32,804 nucleotides of DNA, taken from positions 1-32,804 of the forward strand of contig PLBW01000197.1 in assembly GCA_003135475.1 (NCBI GenBank). The letters run 5' to 3'. Made by a program: the position numbers and the translations under genes. This DNA comes from Acidobacteriaceae bacterium (lineage in GTDB: Bacteria > Acidobacteriota > Terriglobia > Terriglobales > Acidobacteriaceae). Below, piece after piece: positions 21,702-29,697 of this stretch (positions are counted from its first letter, which is position 1; each line of letters begins with the position of its first letter). The notes under the pieces are model-generated. The model was given only the letters and a program-made list of their open reading frames with translations, did no database searches and was not told the origin of the DNA.

Positions 21702-24700
21702 TCAATGCGCCTCTCTTTCACGGCCTACGGTAATGGGCTGTCTCACACTGGCCGTGCGCTCCAGTTTGTCCCAGGCAAAGCTGCCCCCTTCCATGGCGCG
21801 CTTGAGCGTCTTGAGGAGCACCAGGGAGAACAGTTGGCGGTAGGCGAAACGTTGCAGCCAGACATGGCCCAGCAAGAGGAAGTCGCGTTTTCTGCCGGGC
21901 TGTTGCCGTTCCAGCGCGAAGGCGATGGCGGATGCGATGAAATCAATCACCATGAACAATGCGAAGTACACGACCAGGCGCTGGAAGCTGGCCGGATTCG
22001 CCGATTCCGGATGGAAATACCTGTTGACGAAGTAAGTCGCCGATCCCACCACAAACATGATGTCAATAAACGGCGAGACCAAGGGCAGCAGGATCTGGAA
22101 GATGACCATGTTGGGTATCGCCACCCAGCCCAGCGCTCCCTTTTGCTTCACCGCCGCGCGGTGCTTCCACACCGACTGCATAATGCCAAAGGACCAGCGG
22201 AAGCGTTGCCGCATCAACCCGCTCGCCTTGGTTGGCGCCTCGGTATAGGCCAGCGCGCGGTCCTCGTAGTTGACCCAGTAGCCCGCTTGGAGGAGCGCCA
22301 TGGTGAGATCGGCATCTTCGGCGACGGTGTCGTGCTGATAACCGCCGGCGGCGCGAACCGCAGCGGTGCGCCATGCGCCAATGGCTCCGGGGACCACGCT
22401 GACGGCGTTGAGCGTGTTCAGCGCGCGCCGCTCGAAGTTCTGGCTGGTGATGTACTCCAACGCTTGCCAGCGCGTCCACAGATTGACGCGATTGCCGACT
22501 TTGGCATTGCCTGCCATGGCTGCCACCCGCGGATTGCTAAAGTGCGGCACCAGTTTGGAGATCGCATCGGGCGCAACCAGGGTGTCTGCGTCGATGCCCA
22601 CAAACAGCTCTTCCGTCACTTGCTCGAGTCCGAAGTTGAGCGCGTCGGCTTTGCCCGAATTTGGCTTGGTCAACACCGTGACCCGGCCGGCCGCGATCTC
22701 GTTCTGGAAGGCGGCCCGGGTGACCTCCAGAGTCGTGTCGGTCGAGCCATCGTCGATCACAATGACCCGAAGGTGCTGGTAGTTGGAATCCAGGACCGAA
22801 CGGACGGTGCGATCGATAACTTTCGCCTCGTTGTAGGCGGGGATGAGCACGGCAACCGCCGGCCGATAGGTGGGATCGAAGTTGCTCTTGCGCCGATGGA
22901 AGCGGTCAAAGATGGCCAGCGTTCCGACCAGCACCAGACGCCCGCTCATCAGCACGTCACCCACGAAGAAAACGAAAATGATGAACGACGAGATGAGCCC
23001 GAACATGCCGAAGCTCAGGCCGTCGACCCAGGCGGCCCAGCGCTCGTTGGTTGAAATGGGCGGCATGATTTCGGCGCGGGTCTTGCCCAGCAGATCGGAG
23101 ACTGGCACGATCTCGTAGCCGCGGGCCCGCAGGCCGTCGATCATCATGCCCAACGCTTTGACCGTCCGGCTGCGGTTACCACCGCCATCGTGCAATAGGA
23201 TGATGTTCCCGCAGCTAAGATTGCCGGGGTGGCAGGGGGGCAGGTTGGCGTACACGTCGGCCACGATTTCGTCGGCGGAACGTCGCGGATTATCGCGCCA
23301 GTCGCTGGGATCGATCTTGTCCCCCACCGTGATAAAGCCCATGTCCTGCGAGAGTTCCAGGGGACGAACCTGGTCGGCGGTATCGGGCTCCTGGTCAATC
23401 GAATAGGGCGGACGGAAGAGTACGGGCTTGACTCCCAGCTTGCCTTCGAACAACCGCTCGGTGAGGTTCAGTTCCACTTCGAAGTAGCGCTTGGAGATGT
23501 TGCTGATATCGGGATGGGTGAAAGTGTGGTTCCCGATTTCATGGCCTTCCTGGTAAATGCGCTTGGCAATGCCGGGATACTTTTCAACTTCCAGCCCAAT
23601 AAGGAAGAAAGCGGCCTTGACGTTTTTTTCTTTCAGCACGTCGAGAATCTTGGGAGTCCACGTGGGGTCGGGGCCGTCGTCGAAGGTGATGGCAACCTTC
23701 TTTTGCGAGGTCCCGCCGTACATGTCCACTTCGTACGGTGACGGCATCGTCTTGAAGACCTCGTCGCTGACCAGGTTGGTATTGGGATCGAGCGTGATCC
23801 GGCGTTCGCCGGAGGCCGGACGCGAGGCGATGCGCAGCACTTCGCCTTGCCCTTCAATGTCCACATCCTGACCGGGGGGGACAGTCTCCAGCTTGGCGGG
23901 TGCATTGGCCTCGAATGGCCGGTCCCACACCGCCCACAGCGAGCGGTCTTCCGAACCCAGCCTCCATAATGCGAATGTGTTGATGCCCAACGAATGCGCC
24001 GCCCGCATCTGGTTGAGCACGGTCACCCCGTCGAGAAACCACACGTCGTGGCGAACGTTATTGTCGTCAAGATAGGCAAAGTGCGGATTCATGGCATCGT
24101 CATCGAAGTTCACGTCGGTCTCAGCATCTTCGGCTTCGAGCCAGGCGTCCTGCGCCGAGACGGTGTGCACCTCCGCGGGCGGCGCACCTTTCTTCTGGCC
24201 CTTTTTCATCGCCCAGTCGTAGCCGTAATTGCCGACCGCGCAGATGATTTTTTCCTTGGGAATGACCTTGAGGGCGTCTTGCAGGTTCTTCAGGAACCAG
24301 TCCTGCCCGGCAACCGGGCCGGAGTCGCCGCCGGGGTAGTGCTGGTCATAGTTCATCAGGATCAAGCCATCCGAGATTTGCGCGATGGTGGGATAGTCGA
24401 ATGTCTTGTCGTTGACCGGCACGGCGATATACAGCTTCAGGCCCTTGGCGTGGAGATCATCGTGGAGCTCTTGCACCAGCGCGTGGTAGTCGCCGCGTGA
24501 GGTTTCGGGAAAGGCCTCAATGTCCAGCGTGATGCCCTTGTACTGGTCGGTGGCCAGGAAACTCATCAGCTCGCTGCGGAAGCGCTGACGCGCCGCCGGA
24601 TCGGCCAGGAATTTCGCGGTAACGTCGGGTTGCCACTCATTGCTGATGGGATCGAAGTTGTTGACCAGAGGCAGGACCTCGGTTTGCGCCTTCTCGCCCT

Positions 24701-25196
24701 TGAGAAACGGCATCACCCTTTCGTCCACCGGACGCGGCTTGCCCTTGTCGTCCATCATGTTGTACAGAGTGTTCAGTTCAGTGACCGCTTGCAGCCGGCC
24801 GTCCGCGGTCAGCACATGCATCCACTCGGGAAACAGCAGGTCGATCTGCGGGTAGTACTCTTTCAGCGAGGCGAAGCTGGCCGCGTCCCACTGCACATAG
24901 AACGCTCCGCGAATGCCTTCGTCGGAGTTCAGGACCACCTGCGACGCGGGCCGCTTGGTCTTGCGGTGTGTGTTCGGCCGGCGTGGCGGCTTGTGCTTCT
25001 GGCTTTCCTTAAGAGCGTGATAGGGCTTCTTCACCAAAGGGAGGGGAACGCCGGGAACGGACGATCCACGAATGATGGTCGCGACAAAAAACACCCCCAG
25101 CAGTGTGACAACGATTACGCTGGTATCGAGCACCCAGCGTAAACGCCGCCAGCGCTTGCGATCGGGATCGAAAAAAATCGGTTTCGACTTAGGCAT
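21702..25196 (-). CDS. Tri-domain membrane protein: GH18-like, NodB deacetylase, processive GT2
   Basis: A protein of 1164 residues. A transmembrane anchor (about 25-42) is followed by an external GH18-like domain (90-425) with the acid motif GITLDIEAF (Asp225, Glu227), then a NodB polysaccharide deacetylase (about 485-700) with TFDDGPDP (Asp506, Asp507), HTFTH (His557, His561), RPPYS and LLHDGGG. A second membrane segment (about 726-748) leads to a cytoplasmic GT2 synthase with IDDGSTD, the DAD motif (869-871), TVAEDADL and QRFRW (997-1001), the set of processive beta-glycan synthases, then two or three more membrane helices. It plausibly makes, deacetylates and trims or guides an extracellular amino-sugar polymer such as poly-GlcNAc. 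The ATG at 25196 drops 11 unsupported residues. Confidence 0.85.
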   Translation of the reverse strand: MPKSKPIFFDPDRKRWRRLRWVLDTSVIVVTLLGVFFVATIIRGSSVPGVPLPLVKKPYHALKESQKHKPPRRPNTHRKTKRPASQVVLNSDEGIRGAFYVQWDAASFASLKEYYPQIDLLFPEWMHVLTADGRLQAVTELNTLYNMMDDKGKPRPVDERVMPFLKGEKAQTEVLPLVNNFDPISNEWQPDVTAKFLADPAARQRFRSELMSFLATDQYKGITLDIEAFPETSRGDYHALVQELHDDLHAKGLKLYIAVPVNDKTFDYPTIAQISDGLILMNYDQHYPGGDSGPVAGQDWFLKNLQDALKVIPKEKIICAVGNYGYDWAMKKGQKKGAPPAEVHTVSAQDAWLEAEDAETDVNFDDDAMNPHFAYLDDNNVRHDVWFLDGVTVLNQMRAAHSLGINTFALWRLGSEDRSLWAVWDRPFEANAPAKLETVPPGQDVDIEGQGEVLRIASRPASGERRITLDPNTNLVSDEVFKTMPSPYEVDMYGGTSQKKVAITFDDGPDPTWTPKILDVLKEKNVKAAFFLIGLEVEKYPGIAKRIYQEGHEIGNHTFTHPDISNISKRYFEVELNLTERLFEGKLGVKPVLFRPPYSIDQEPDTADQVRPLELSQDMGFITVGDKIDPSDWRDNPRRSADEIVADVYANLPPCHPGNLSCGNIILLHDGGGNRSRTVKALGMMIDGLRARGYEIVPVSDLLGKTRAEIMPPISTNERWAAWVDGLSFGMFGLISSFIIFVFFVGDVLMSGRLVLVGTLAIFDRFHRRKSNFDPTYRPAVAVLIPAYNEAKVIDRTVRSVLDSNYQHLRVIVIDDGSTDTTLEVTRAAFQNEIAAGRVTVLTKPNSGKADALNFGLEQVTEELFVGIDADTLVAPDAISKLVPHFSNPRVAAMAGNAKVGNRVNLWTRWQALEYITSQNFERRALNTLNAVSVVPGAIGAWRTAAVRAAGGYQHDTVAEDADLTMALLQAGYWVNYEDRALAYTEAPTKASGLMRQRFRWSFGIMQSVWKHRAAVKQKGALGWVAIPNMVIFQILLPLVSPFIDIMFVVGSATYFVNRYFHPESANPASFQRLVVYFALFMVIDFIASAIAFALERQQPGRKRDFLLLGHVWLQRFAYRQLFSLVLLKTLKRAMEGGSFAWDKLERTASVRQPITVGREREAH

Positions 25197-25214
25197 TCGG
25201 AGCCAATTTATCGT

Positions 25215-25313
25215 AGCAGCAGTTAGCACTTAGCCGTTAGCCTTTGGCATTTCGTTAAGGCACTCCGGCCAAATGCTAAATGCCAAAGGCTAATTGCTAT
25301 CTGCAAGCTGCTA
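25215..25313. repeat. Long inverted repeat between divergent glycosyltransferase genes
   Basis: Exact 16-base arms at 25237-25252 and 25278-25293 (TTAGCCTTTGGCATTT and its reverse complement) enclose a 25-base loop. Outer bases continue imperfectly to TAGCAGC (25215-25221) against GCTGCTA (25307-25313). It fills the spacer between the fusion gene (start 25196) and the GT39 gene. TTAGC/AATGC-type runs of this kind suggest an extragenic palindromic element. Confidence 0.75.
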
Positions 25314-25323
25314 TATTCGCCAC

Positions 25324-26757
25324 GTGCTGGAACCGGAGCGCAATTCGCTGAGCACAAGAACTGGGACGCACCCGTTCTGGAACATGCTGCGGGAGTCTCG
25401 GAAGTACTTCCTGCTGGTCACACTGGCGGCTTGTGCGCTGCGGCTTTTCTTCTACCTTAGATTCCCGCACGTGACCGGCGATTCGCTGGTTTACGGGGAC
25501 ATCGCCAAAAACTGGCTTCAGCACGGCATCTACGGCCTGACTCACGCCGAAGGGCCGCGGCCTACCTGGATTCGCCTGCCCGGCTATCCCGCGTTTCTGG
25601 CCGTCTGCTTTGCGCTATTTGGAAGCGAGCATTACAACGCCGTCCTGCTGGTGCAGATCGTCATCGACGTGGCGGGCTGTTTCGTCATCGCCGACTTGGC
25701 GCGCAGAGCGGTGTCGCCGAGCGCGGCACGGTCCACGTTTCTTCTGGCTGCGCTGTGTCCCTTTACCGCCAACTACTCGGTTGCTCCGCTGGCTGAGACG
25801 CTGAGCATCTTCTGCACTGCAGTTGCTCTCGATTGCGCAGTCACCGCGTTCCAGGCCGCGGAGGAGGGGCTTACCCTCTGGTCTGCCTGGATGGGCTGCG
25901 CTTTCGCCGTCGCGGCGGGAATCCTGCTCCGCCCCGACGGCGGCATTCTGCTGGTGGCGCTGGGACTGTTTCTGTTGTGGCGGATGTGGCAAAGGCCTGC
26001 GGAGCGTACGCGCCTATTCTGGGCGGGAGCGCTGGTGCTGGCGGTTTCGCTGGCGCCCCTGGCGCCATGGACGGTCCGAAATTGGCGCGACTTCCATCGT
26101 TTCCAACCCCTGGCCCCACGTTACGCCAGCGATCCAGACGAGTTTGTGCCGTCTGGTTTCGACAAGTGGGTGCGAACCTGGGTCGTGGACTACGTTTCCA
26201 CCGAGGAGATCTACTGGCAGATTCCGGGCGATGACGTTAATTTGCAGAACCTGCCCTCGCGGGCCTTCGACAGCGCGCAGCAGCGCGAGACGACGCAAGC
26301 CATCTTCAACGATTACGCCAAGACACAGGTGGTCGATCCCGAACTGAACGCCCGCTTTGCGGAGTTGGCCAACGAGCGCGTAAAACGCGCGCCATTTCGT
26401 TATTACATATGGCTGCCCGCGTTGCGCATCGCCGACATGTGGCTGCGTCCCCGTACGGAAATGCTGCCGCTCAACACGCGCTGGTGGGAGTACGCCAACG
26501 ACACCGAGGGCAGCGTCCTGGCCACCCTGTGGGGCGTGCTCAACCTGCTATTCCTGTTCGCGGCGGTGATGGGATTGGTGCGCGGGCCGCGGCCTCGCTA
26601 CCTCGCGCTTATGTTGTTGTTCGTGATCTTGCGCTCGGCGTTTCTGGGCACGCTGGAAAACCCCGAACCGCGCTATACGTTGGAGTGCTTTCCGGTGGTG
26701 CTGGTCTTGGGTGGGGCATGGCTGTCGCGGATCAACAGACGAAGAGTCCTACCGTGA
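25324..26757 (+). CDS. GT39-type membrane glycosyltransferase
   Basis: A polytopic protein of about 477 residues. After a short basic N-terminus comes a first membrane helix (KYFLLVTLAACALRLFFYL), then the external loop with GDSLVYGDIAKNWLQHGIYG and RLPGYPAFLAV, the acidic first-loop pattern of GT39/ArnT-like lipid-linked sugar transferases. About nine to ten more hydrophobic segments follow, with a soluble loop near 290-390. Such enzymes use polyprenyl-phosphate sugars at the outer membrane face; sugar and acceptor are unknown. Starts at TTG 25294 (inside the inverted repeat), GTG 25324 or ATG 25384 are possible. Its 3' end overlaps the panC relic. Confidence 0.75.
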   Translation: MLEPERNSLSTRTGTHPFWNMLRESRKYFLLVTLAACALRLFFYLRFPHVTGDSLVYGDIAKNWLQHGIYGLTHAEGPRPTWIRLPGYPAFLAVCFALFGSEHYNAVLLVQIVIDVAGCFVIADLARRAVSPSAARSTFLLAALCPFTANYSVAPLAETLSIFCTAVALDCAVTAFQAAEEGLTLWSAWMGCAFAVAAGILLRPDGGILLVALGLFLLWRMWQRPAERTRLFWAGALVLAVSLAPLAPWTVRNWRDFHRFQPLAPRYASDPDEFVPSGFDKWVRTWVVDYVSTEEIYWQIPGDDVNLQNLPSRAFDSAQQRETTQAIFNDYAKTQVVDPELNARFAELANERVKRAPFRYYIWLPALRIADMWLRPRTEMLPLNTRWWEYANDTEGSVLATLWGVLNLLFLFAAVMGLVRGPRPRYLALMLLFVILRSAFLGTLENPEPRYTLECFPVVLVLGGAWLSRINRRRVLP

Positions 26758-26802
26758 CGAAGCTGTGAGCAGGATGTTGTCGATCAGCCGCTGGGTGCCT
26801 AT
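26749..26802 (-). pseudogene. Relic of a panC 3' end
   Basis: Read on the minus strand, 26802-26749 encodes IGTQRLIDNILLTASSR followed by a stop, matching the end of the intact PanC (VGSTRLIDNILVTASSR, stop). At DNA level 26762-26790 and 28168-28196 agree at 28 of 29 bases. No panC similarity is seen beyond it. It overlaps the last three codons of the convergent GT39 gene. Confidence 0.8.
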
Positions 26803-26829
26803 CCTTTCGCCCGACTTTGGCGAAAGGGT
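26801..26829. terminator. Strong hairpin at the panC relic boundary
   Basis: CCTTTCGCC (26803-26811) pairs exactly with GGCGAAAGG (26819-26827) around a 7-base loop; outer bases extend it to 11 pairs with one G-T. It lies 44 bases past the GT39 stop. There is no T run, so intrinsic termination is uncertain. Confidence 0.4.
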
Positions 26830-26966
26830 GGGAAACGGATTCACTACATCCCGCTCTTCCTGTTTGTCCCGCGACTAGTCCGTGGAGAGGATTGCTAGCG
26901 TGATGGCGATTTATCGCTCGTTGTCGCGATTCGCTAAACGGCGACCCTAGTTAATCGAGCCTGTAG

Positions 26967-27665
26967 TCAGGCGGTTGCGGCTACGGGCTTTCGCTCCTTG
27001 GCGCCGATGACGATGAGCCACAGCATGATCGCCAGTTCTCCGAACATAACCGGGAATGCCGCGTTCCACACCCTCGCCAGATAGTGCGGCCACATGATGC
27101 CGGTCACGCTGAGAGCGACATACGCGCAGCAATTGAGCATCAGCCACAGGCCCAGCAGGCGAGGAAGGAACCGCGAGCGGTACACCAGCAGGCCGAACGG
27201 GAACAGCCACAGGCCCCAGAAGACCTCGTTCACCAGCACGCCATGGTTGTGCAGGCGAAGGAACAGCATGGCCAGGGCTTCGCGCTGCGGCTTATCGAAG
27301 GCCGCCAGGAAATCGGCGCCGCGCACCAGCAGCAGCGCAGCCGCGTCGTTGATGGTGTTGAGGAAATAGATGGGCGTCACCATCAGGGCGCCGAGGATCA
27401 CCATCACCACGGCGAGGCCCTGGTCCACGGCCTTGAACAGCCGGTACAGCGCAAGGGTGAGAAAGATGGCCATGGTCGCGGTGAACAGATCGCTGAGAAT
27501 GCCGAGGCGGAACAGCGTCTGGTGCGCGGCGATGTTGTTGGCCGTCGCGGCCGCGTTGCCGCTGACGATGATCTTGTCCTGGATGTAGATGAGGCGCAGG
27601 GGAGCGGTCATGAGTGTGAGATAGAGAAGCCCTGCGACTCTGGCGTTACGGCTGAGCGATGTCAT
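26967..27665 (-). CDS. DUF4386 family membrane protein
   Basis: A 232-residue polytopic protein matching the DUF4386 pattern: ARVAGLLYLTLMTAPLRLIYI at the start, then about six hydrophobic helices, with FLNTINDAAALLLV and HNHGVLVNEVFWGLWLFPFGLLVYRS in the middle, and a short basic C-terminus. The function of the family is unknown. The open frame runs back to 27755, but the ATG at 27663-27665 gives the family start. It lies within a 1.4 kb segment flanked by panC 3'-end copies, so it is probably an acquired gene. Confidence 0.8.
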   Translation of the reverse strand: MTSLSRNARVAGLLYLTLMTAPLRLIYIQDKIIVSGNAAATANNIAAHQTLFRLGILSDLFTATMAIFLTLALYRLFKAVDQGLAVVMVILGALMVTPIYFLNTINDAAALLLVRGADFLAAFDKPQREALAMLFLRLHNHGVLVNEVFWGLWLFPFGLLVYRSRFLPRLLGLWLMLNCCAYVALSVTGIMWPHYLARVWNAAFPVMFGELAIMLWLIVIGAKERKPVAATA

Positions 27666-27797
27666 CTGTGCCCCCACGGCGGATTTAGGCGGAGATACGC
27701 GGCACGGGGGTGAAAAGTTCCGCCTATATTGCCGTACACGGCTGACGCTGCTCAATTCGCGTTGAATCCTGCATCTCTCGCCAAAGATTGAAGCCGG

Positions 27798-27822
27798 AAA
27801 CGCAACTTACGATAAGGCGTTT
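27798..27822 (-). terminator. Possible terminator after the 48-residue peptide gene
   Basis: Nested inverted repeat AAACGC...CTTA-CGA-TAAG...GCGTTT with a two-base bulge, 62 bases past the minus-strand small gene's stop. Only three T follow on that strand, so the call is weak. Confidence 0.3.
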
Positions 27823-27883
27823 TATCAACAGATACGTGAAACTGGCGAAGCGGATGCGGCGTTGGTCCAGTTGACTAACAAAC

Positions 27884-28030
27884 CTAACCGACGAGCCCCT
27901 TCACGACTGCTCGTACCACTTCTGAAACGACTGCGTGCACCACTTGCGGGACAACAGTTGATGCGACAGCCAGGCCGAAGACAGCTGTCGGTACGCCGAC
28001 GAGCAGCCAAATCGGATATCGCGCGGCCAT
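27884..28030 (-). CDS. 48-residue membrane peptide, function unknown
   Basis: A short gene with a very strong ribosome site: AGGAGG eight bases before the ATG at 28028-28030. The product is MAARYPIWLLVGVPTAVFGL then AVASTVVPQVVHAVVSEVVR and a short KGLVG end: one hydrophobic segment (about 7-27) followed by an amphipathic Val/Ala-rich helix. It could be a single-span membrane peptide, a small exported protein or a toxin-like peptide; nothing decides between them. It lies directly downstream of panC within the segment flanked by panC 3'-end copies. Confidence 0.6.
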   Translation of the reverse strand: MAARYPIWLLVGVPTAVFGLAVASTVVPQVVHAVVSEVVRAVVKGLVG

Positions 28031-28154
28031 AGATGGTTCCTCCTGCAACAAGGTACGTGTGAGCGCAACAAAAAGTTCCGCCACGCAAGCCCAAATTGGC
28101 GATAACAGCCCATCTCGCACCCAATCCGGATCAACGACGCTCGGCATCCGTTAT

Positions 28155-29009
28155 TTACCGGGATGACGCTGTGACCAGGATGTTGTCGATCAGCCGGGTG
28201 CTGCCGACGTACGCCGCGACGGCCACCAGCGTGCAGTGCGACACATCCGCAACTGGATCGAGCGTGTCCAGATCGACGATGGCGAAGTAGTCCAACCGCG
28301 CCCCAGGCTCTTCCGCGATCACCTGCTTGCCAATCTCGATCAGCTTGGCGGAGTCGCGCTCGCCATGGTCCACGGCCGCCTGCACCCGAAGCAGCGACCG
28401 ATACAACACCGCCGCCTGCTGCCGCTGCTCGGACGCCAGGTAGGCATTGCGGGAACTCATTGCCAGGCCGTCTTTCTCACGCACTATGGGGCAGACGACG
28501 ACTTCCACGTCCATGTCGAGATCGTTGACTAACTTGCGAAGCACTGCTACCTGCGCGGCATCTTTCTGGCCGAAGAAGGCGAAATCGGGGCGGATGATTT
28601 CGAACAACTTCGCCACCACGGTCGCCACCCCACGGAAATGTCCGGGACGGGATGCGCCGTCGAGTTTGTTGCTCAGGCCCTCGACCACCACATAGGTCTG
28701 CGCCCCTGGGGGATACATTTCCTCCACCGCAGGCGTGAACAGCAGGTCCGCGCCCAGTTGTTCCAGCAGAGCAGTATCGCGTTCCATGGTGCGCGGATAC
28801 TTGTCCAGATCTTCCGCCGGACCGAATTGCAGTGGGTTGACGAAGATGGAAACGGCGGTCACGTCGCAGCGTGCCTTCGACGCGCGCACCAGCGAAAGAT
28901 GGCCTTCATGCAGCGCGCCCATGGTGGGCACGAATCCCAGGGTCTTGCCGTTACGGGTCACCTGACGGCAAGCTGCCTTCATCTCGGCGATGGTTGCAAT
29001 GCGTTTCAC
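28155..29009 (-). CDS. panC: Pantothenate synthetase
   Basis: A 284-residue enzyme joining pantoate and beta-alanine with ATP, the last step of vitamin B5 synthesis. The HIGH-like nucleotide motif PTMGALHEGH is at 28-37; SIFVNPLQFGPAEDLDKYPRT, the FFGQKDAAQVAVL block with its Gln/Lys substrate contacts, and VREKDGLAMSSRNAYL are all present. The length is normal. The last 17 residues have a near copy at 26749-26802, and the extreme 3' end may have come from an inserted segment. It starts 11 bases after the stop of the exported-protein gene, in a panB-exported protein-panC order. Confidence 0.96.
   Translation of the reverse strand: MKRIATIAEMKAACRQVTRNGKTLGFVPTMGALHEGHLSLVRASKARCDVTAVSIFVNPLQFGPAEDLDKYPRTMERDTALLEQLGADLLFTPAVEEMYPPGAQTYVVVEGLSNKLDGASRPGHFRGVATVVAKLFEIIRPDFAFFGQKDAAQVAVLRKLVNDLDMDVEVVVCPIVREKDGLAMSSRNAYLASEQRQQAAVLYRSLLRVQAAVDHGERDSAKLIEIGKQVIAEEPGARLDYFAIVDLDTLDPVADVSHCTLVAVAAYVGSTRLIDNILVTASSR
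28168..28196. repeat. 29-bp direct repeat, right copy (within panC)
   Basis: Matches 26762-26790 at 28 of 29 bases, same orientation, 1.4 kb apart. Similarity fades immediately outside both copies. It codes for LIDNILVTA near the PanC C-terminus. Confidence 0.85.
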
Positions 29010-29020
29010 GATTGATTGCG

Positions 29021-29692
29021 TTAGTGGCTGGGCGGCGGCGCTTTCGAAGGTGGAGTTGTCTGCTTGGGCGTATCCTCCTCCTCGGCGCCTGCCGGAGGTT
29101 CAGGCTCGGGCAGCACCCAGCTCTCCAGCACACCCGCAAATACCGGTCCCAGGCGCGCCAGGCTTTCCGGCGAACATTTCAACGCGATGGAATATATCTC
29201 GCGATCGGGGCCTTGAATAAAGACCATCTCTTCGACCCAATCGCGATCGGTCGCCTTCTCGCGATAGCGGACCTTCAGCATCTGGGCCGGTTTGTGGTCC
29301 ACGGTGCGCTGCTGGCGTTGCAAGGTTTCGAACGCCTGGCCGCCCTCGCGCATACTCTTGGACGCCTGTTCGATTATGACGTCCAGGCTTAACGGCTCTT
29401 CATCTCCTTCGGAAGGCGGCACGATCAGCGCAACCGTGATTTCATCCCAAAGTGCCTTGTCCAGCTTCTGAGGAGGCGCCACCACCACGCCATTGCCATC
29501 GTAAACCTCGCCCAGCATGGTCCATGAACCCGGATACTTGAAGCAGAACCCGCCATCAGGCTGGCAGTAACGCTTCCTGGGAACAGGCTTATGGAGCGGC
29601 GCTGGGGCCGTAGAAGGCTTCTGGCCGGCCGCAACCGCGGTCAGACTCAGCGCCAGGACCAACAAAATGGCAACGCGCAGCGACAGCCGCAT
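29021..29692 (-). CDS. Exported protein inside the pan operon, function unknown
   Basis: A 223-residue protein with a Sec-type signal peptide (RLSLR, hydrophobic core VAILLVLALSLTAVA, AAG end near 22). The mature part starts with a Pro-rich linker, then FCFKYPGSWTMLGEVYDGNGVVV, a layout like PsbP/DUF1795-type domains that hold a hydrophobic ligand or partner, and ends in a long Pro/Glu/Lys-rich tail. The long frame upstream of 29692 is the shadow of panB. It begins five bases after panB and ends 11 bases before panC, so it is co-expressed with pantothenate synthesis, though no role there is known. Confidence 0.75.
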   Translation of the reverse strand: MRLSLRVAILLVLALSLTAVAAGQKPSTAPAPLHKPVPRKRYCQPDGGFCFKYPGSWTMLGEVYDGNGVVVAPPQKLDKALWDEITVALIVPPSEGDEEPLSLDVIIEQASKSMREGGQAFETLQRQQRTVDHKPAQMLKVRYREKATDRDWVEEMVFIQGPDREIYSIALKCSPESLARLGPVFAGVLESWVLPEPEPPAGAEEEDTPKQTTPPSKAPPPSH

Positions 29693-29697
29693 GACTT

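Noticed and set aside
21689-21721. GTG at 21721 as pyrD start
   Set aside because: It would overlap the upstream gene and lacks a ribosome site, whereas GTG 21688 has GGAGGA at good spacing.
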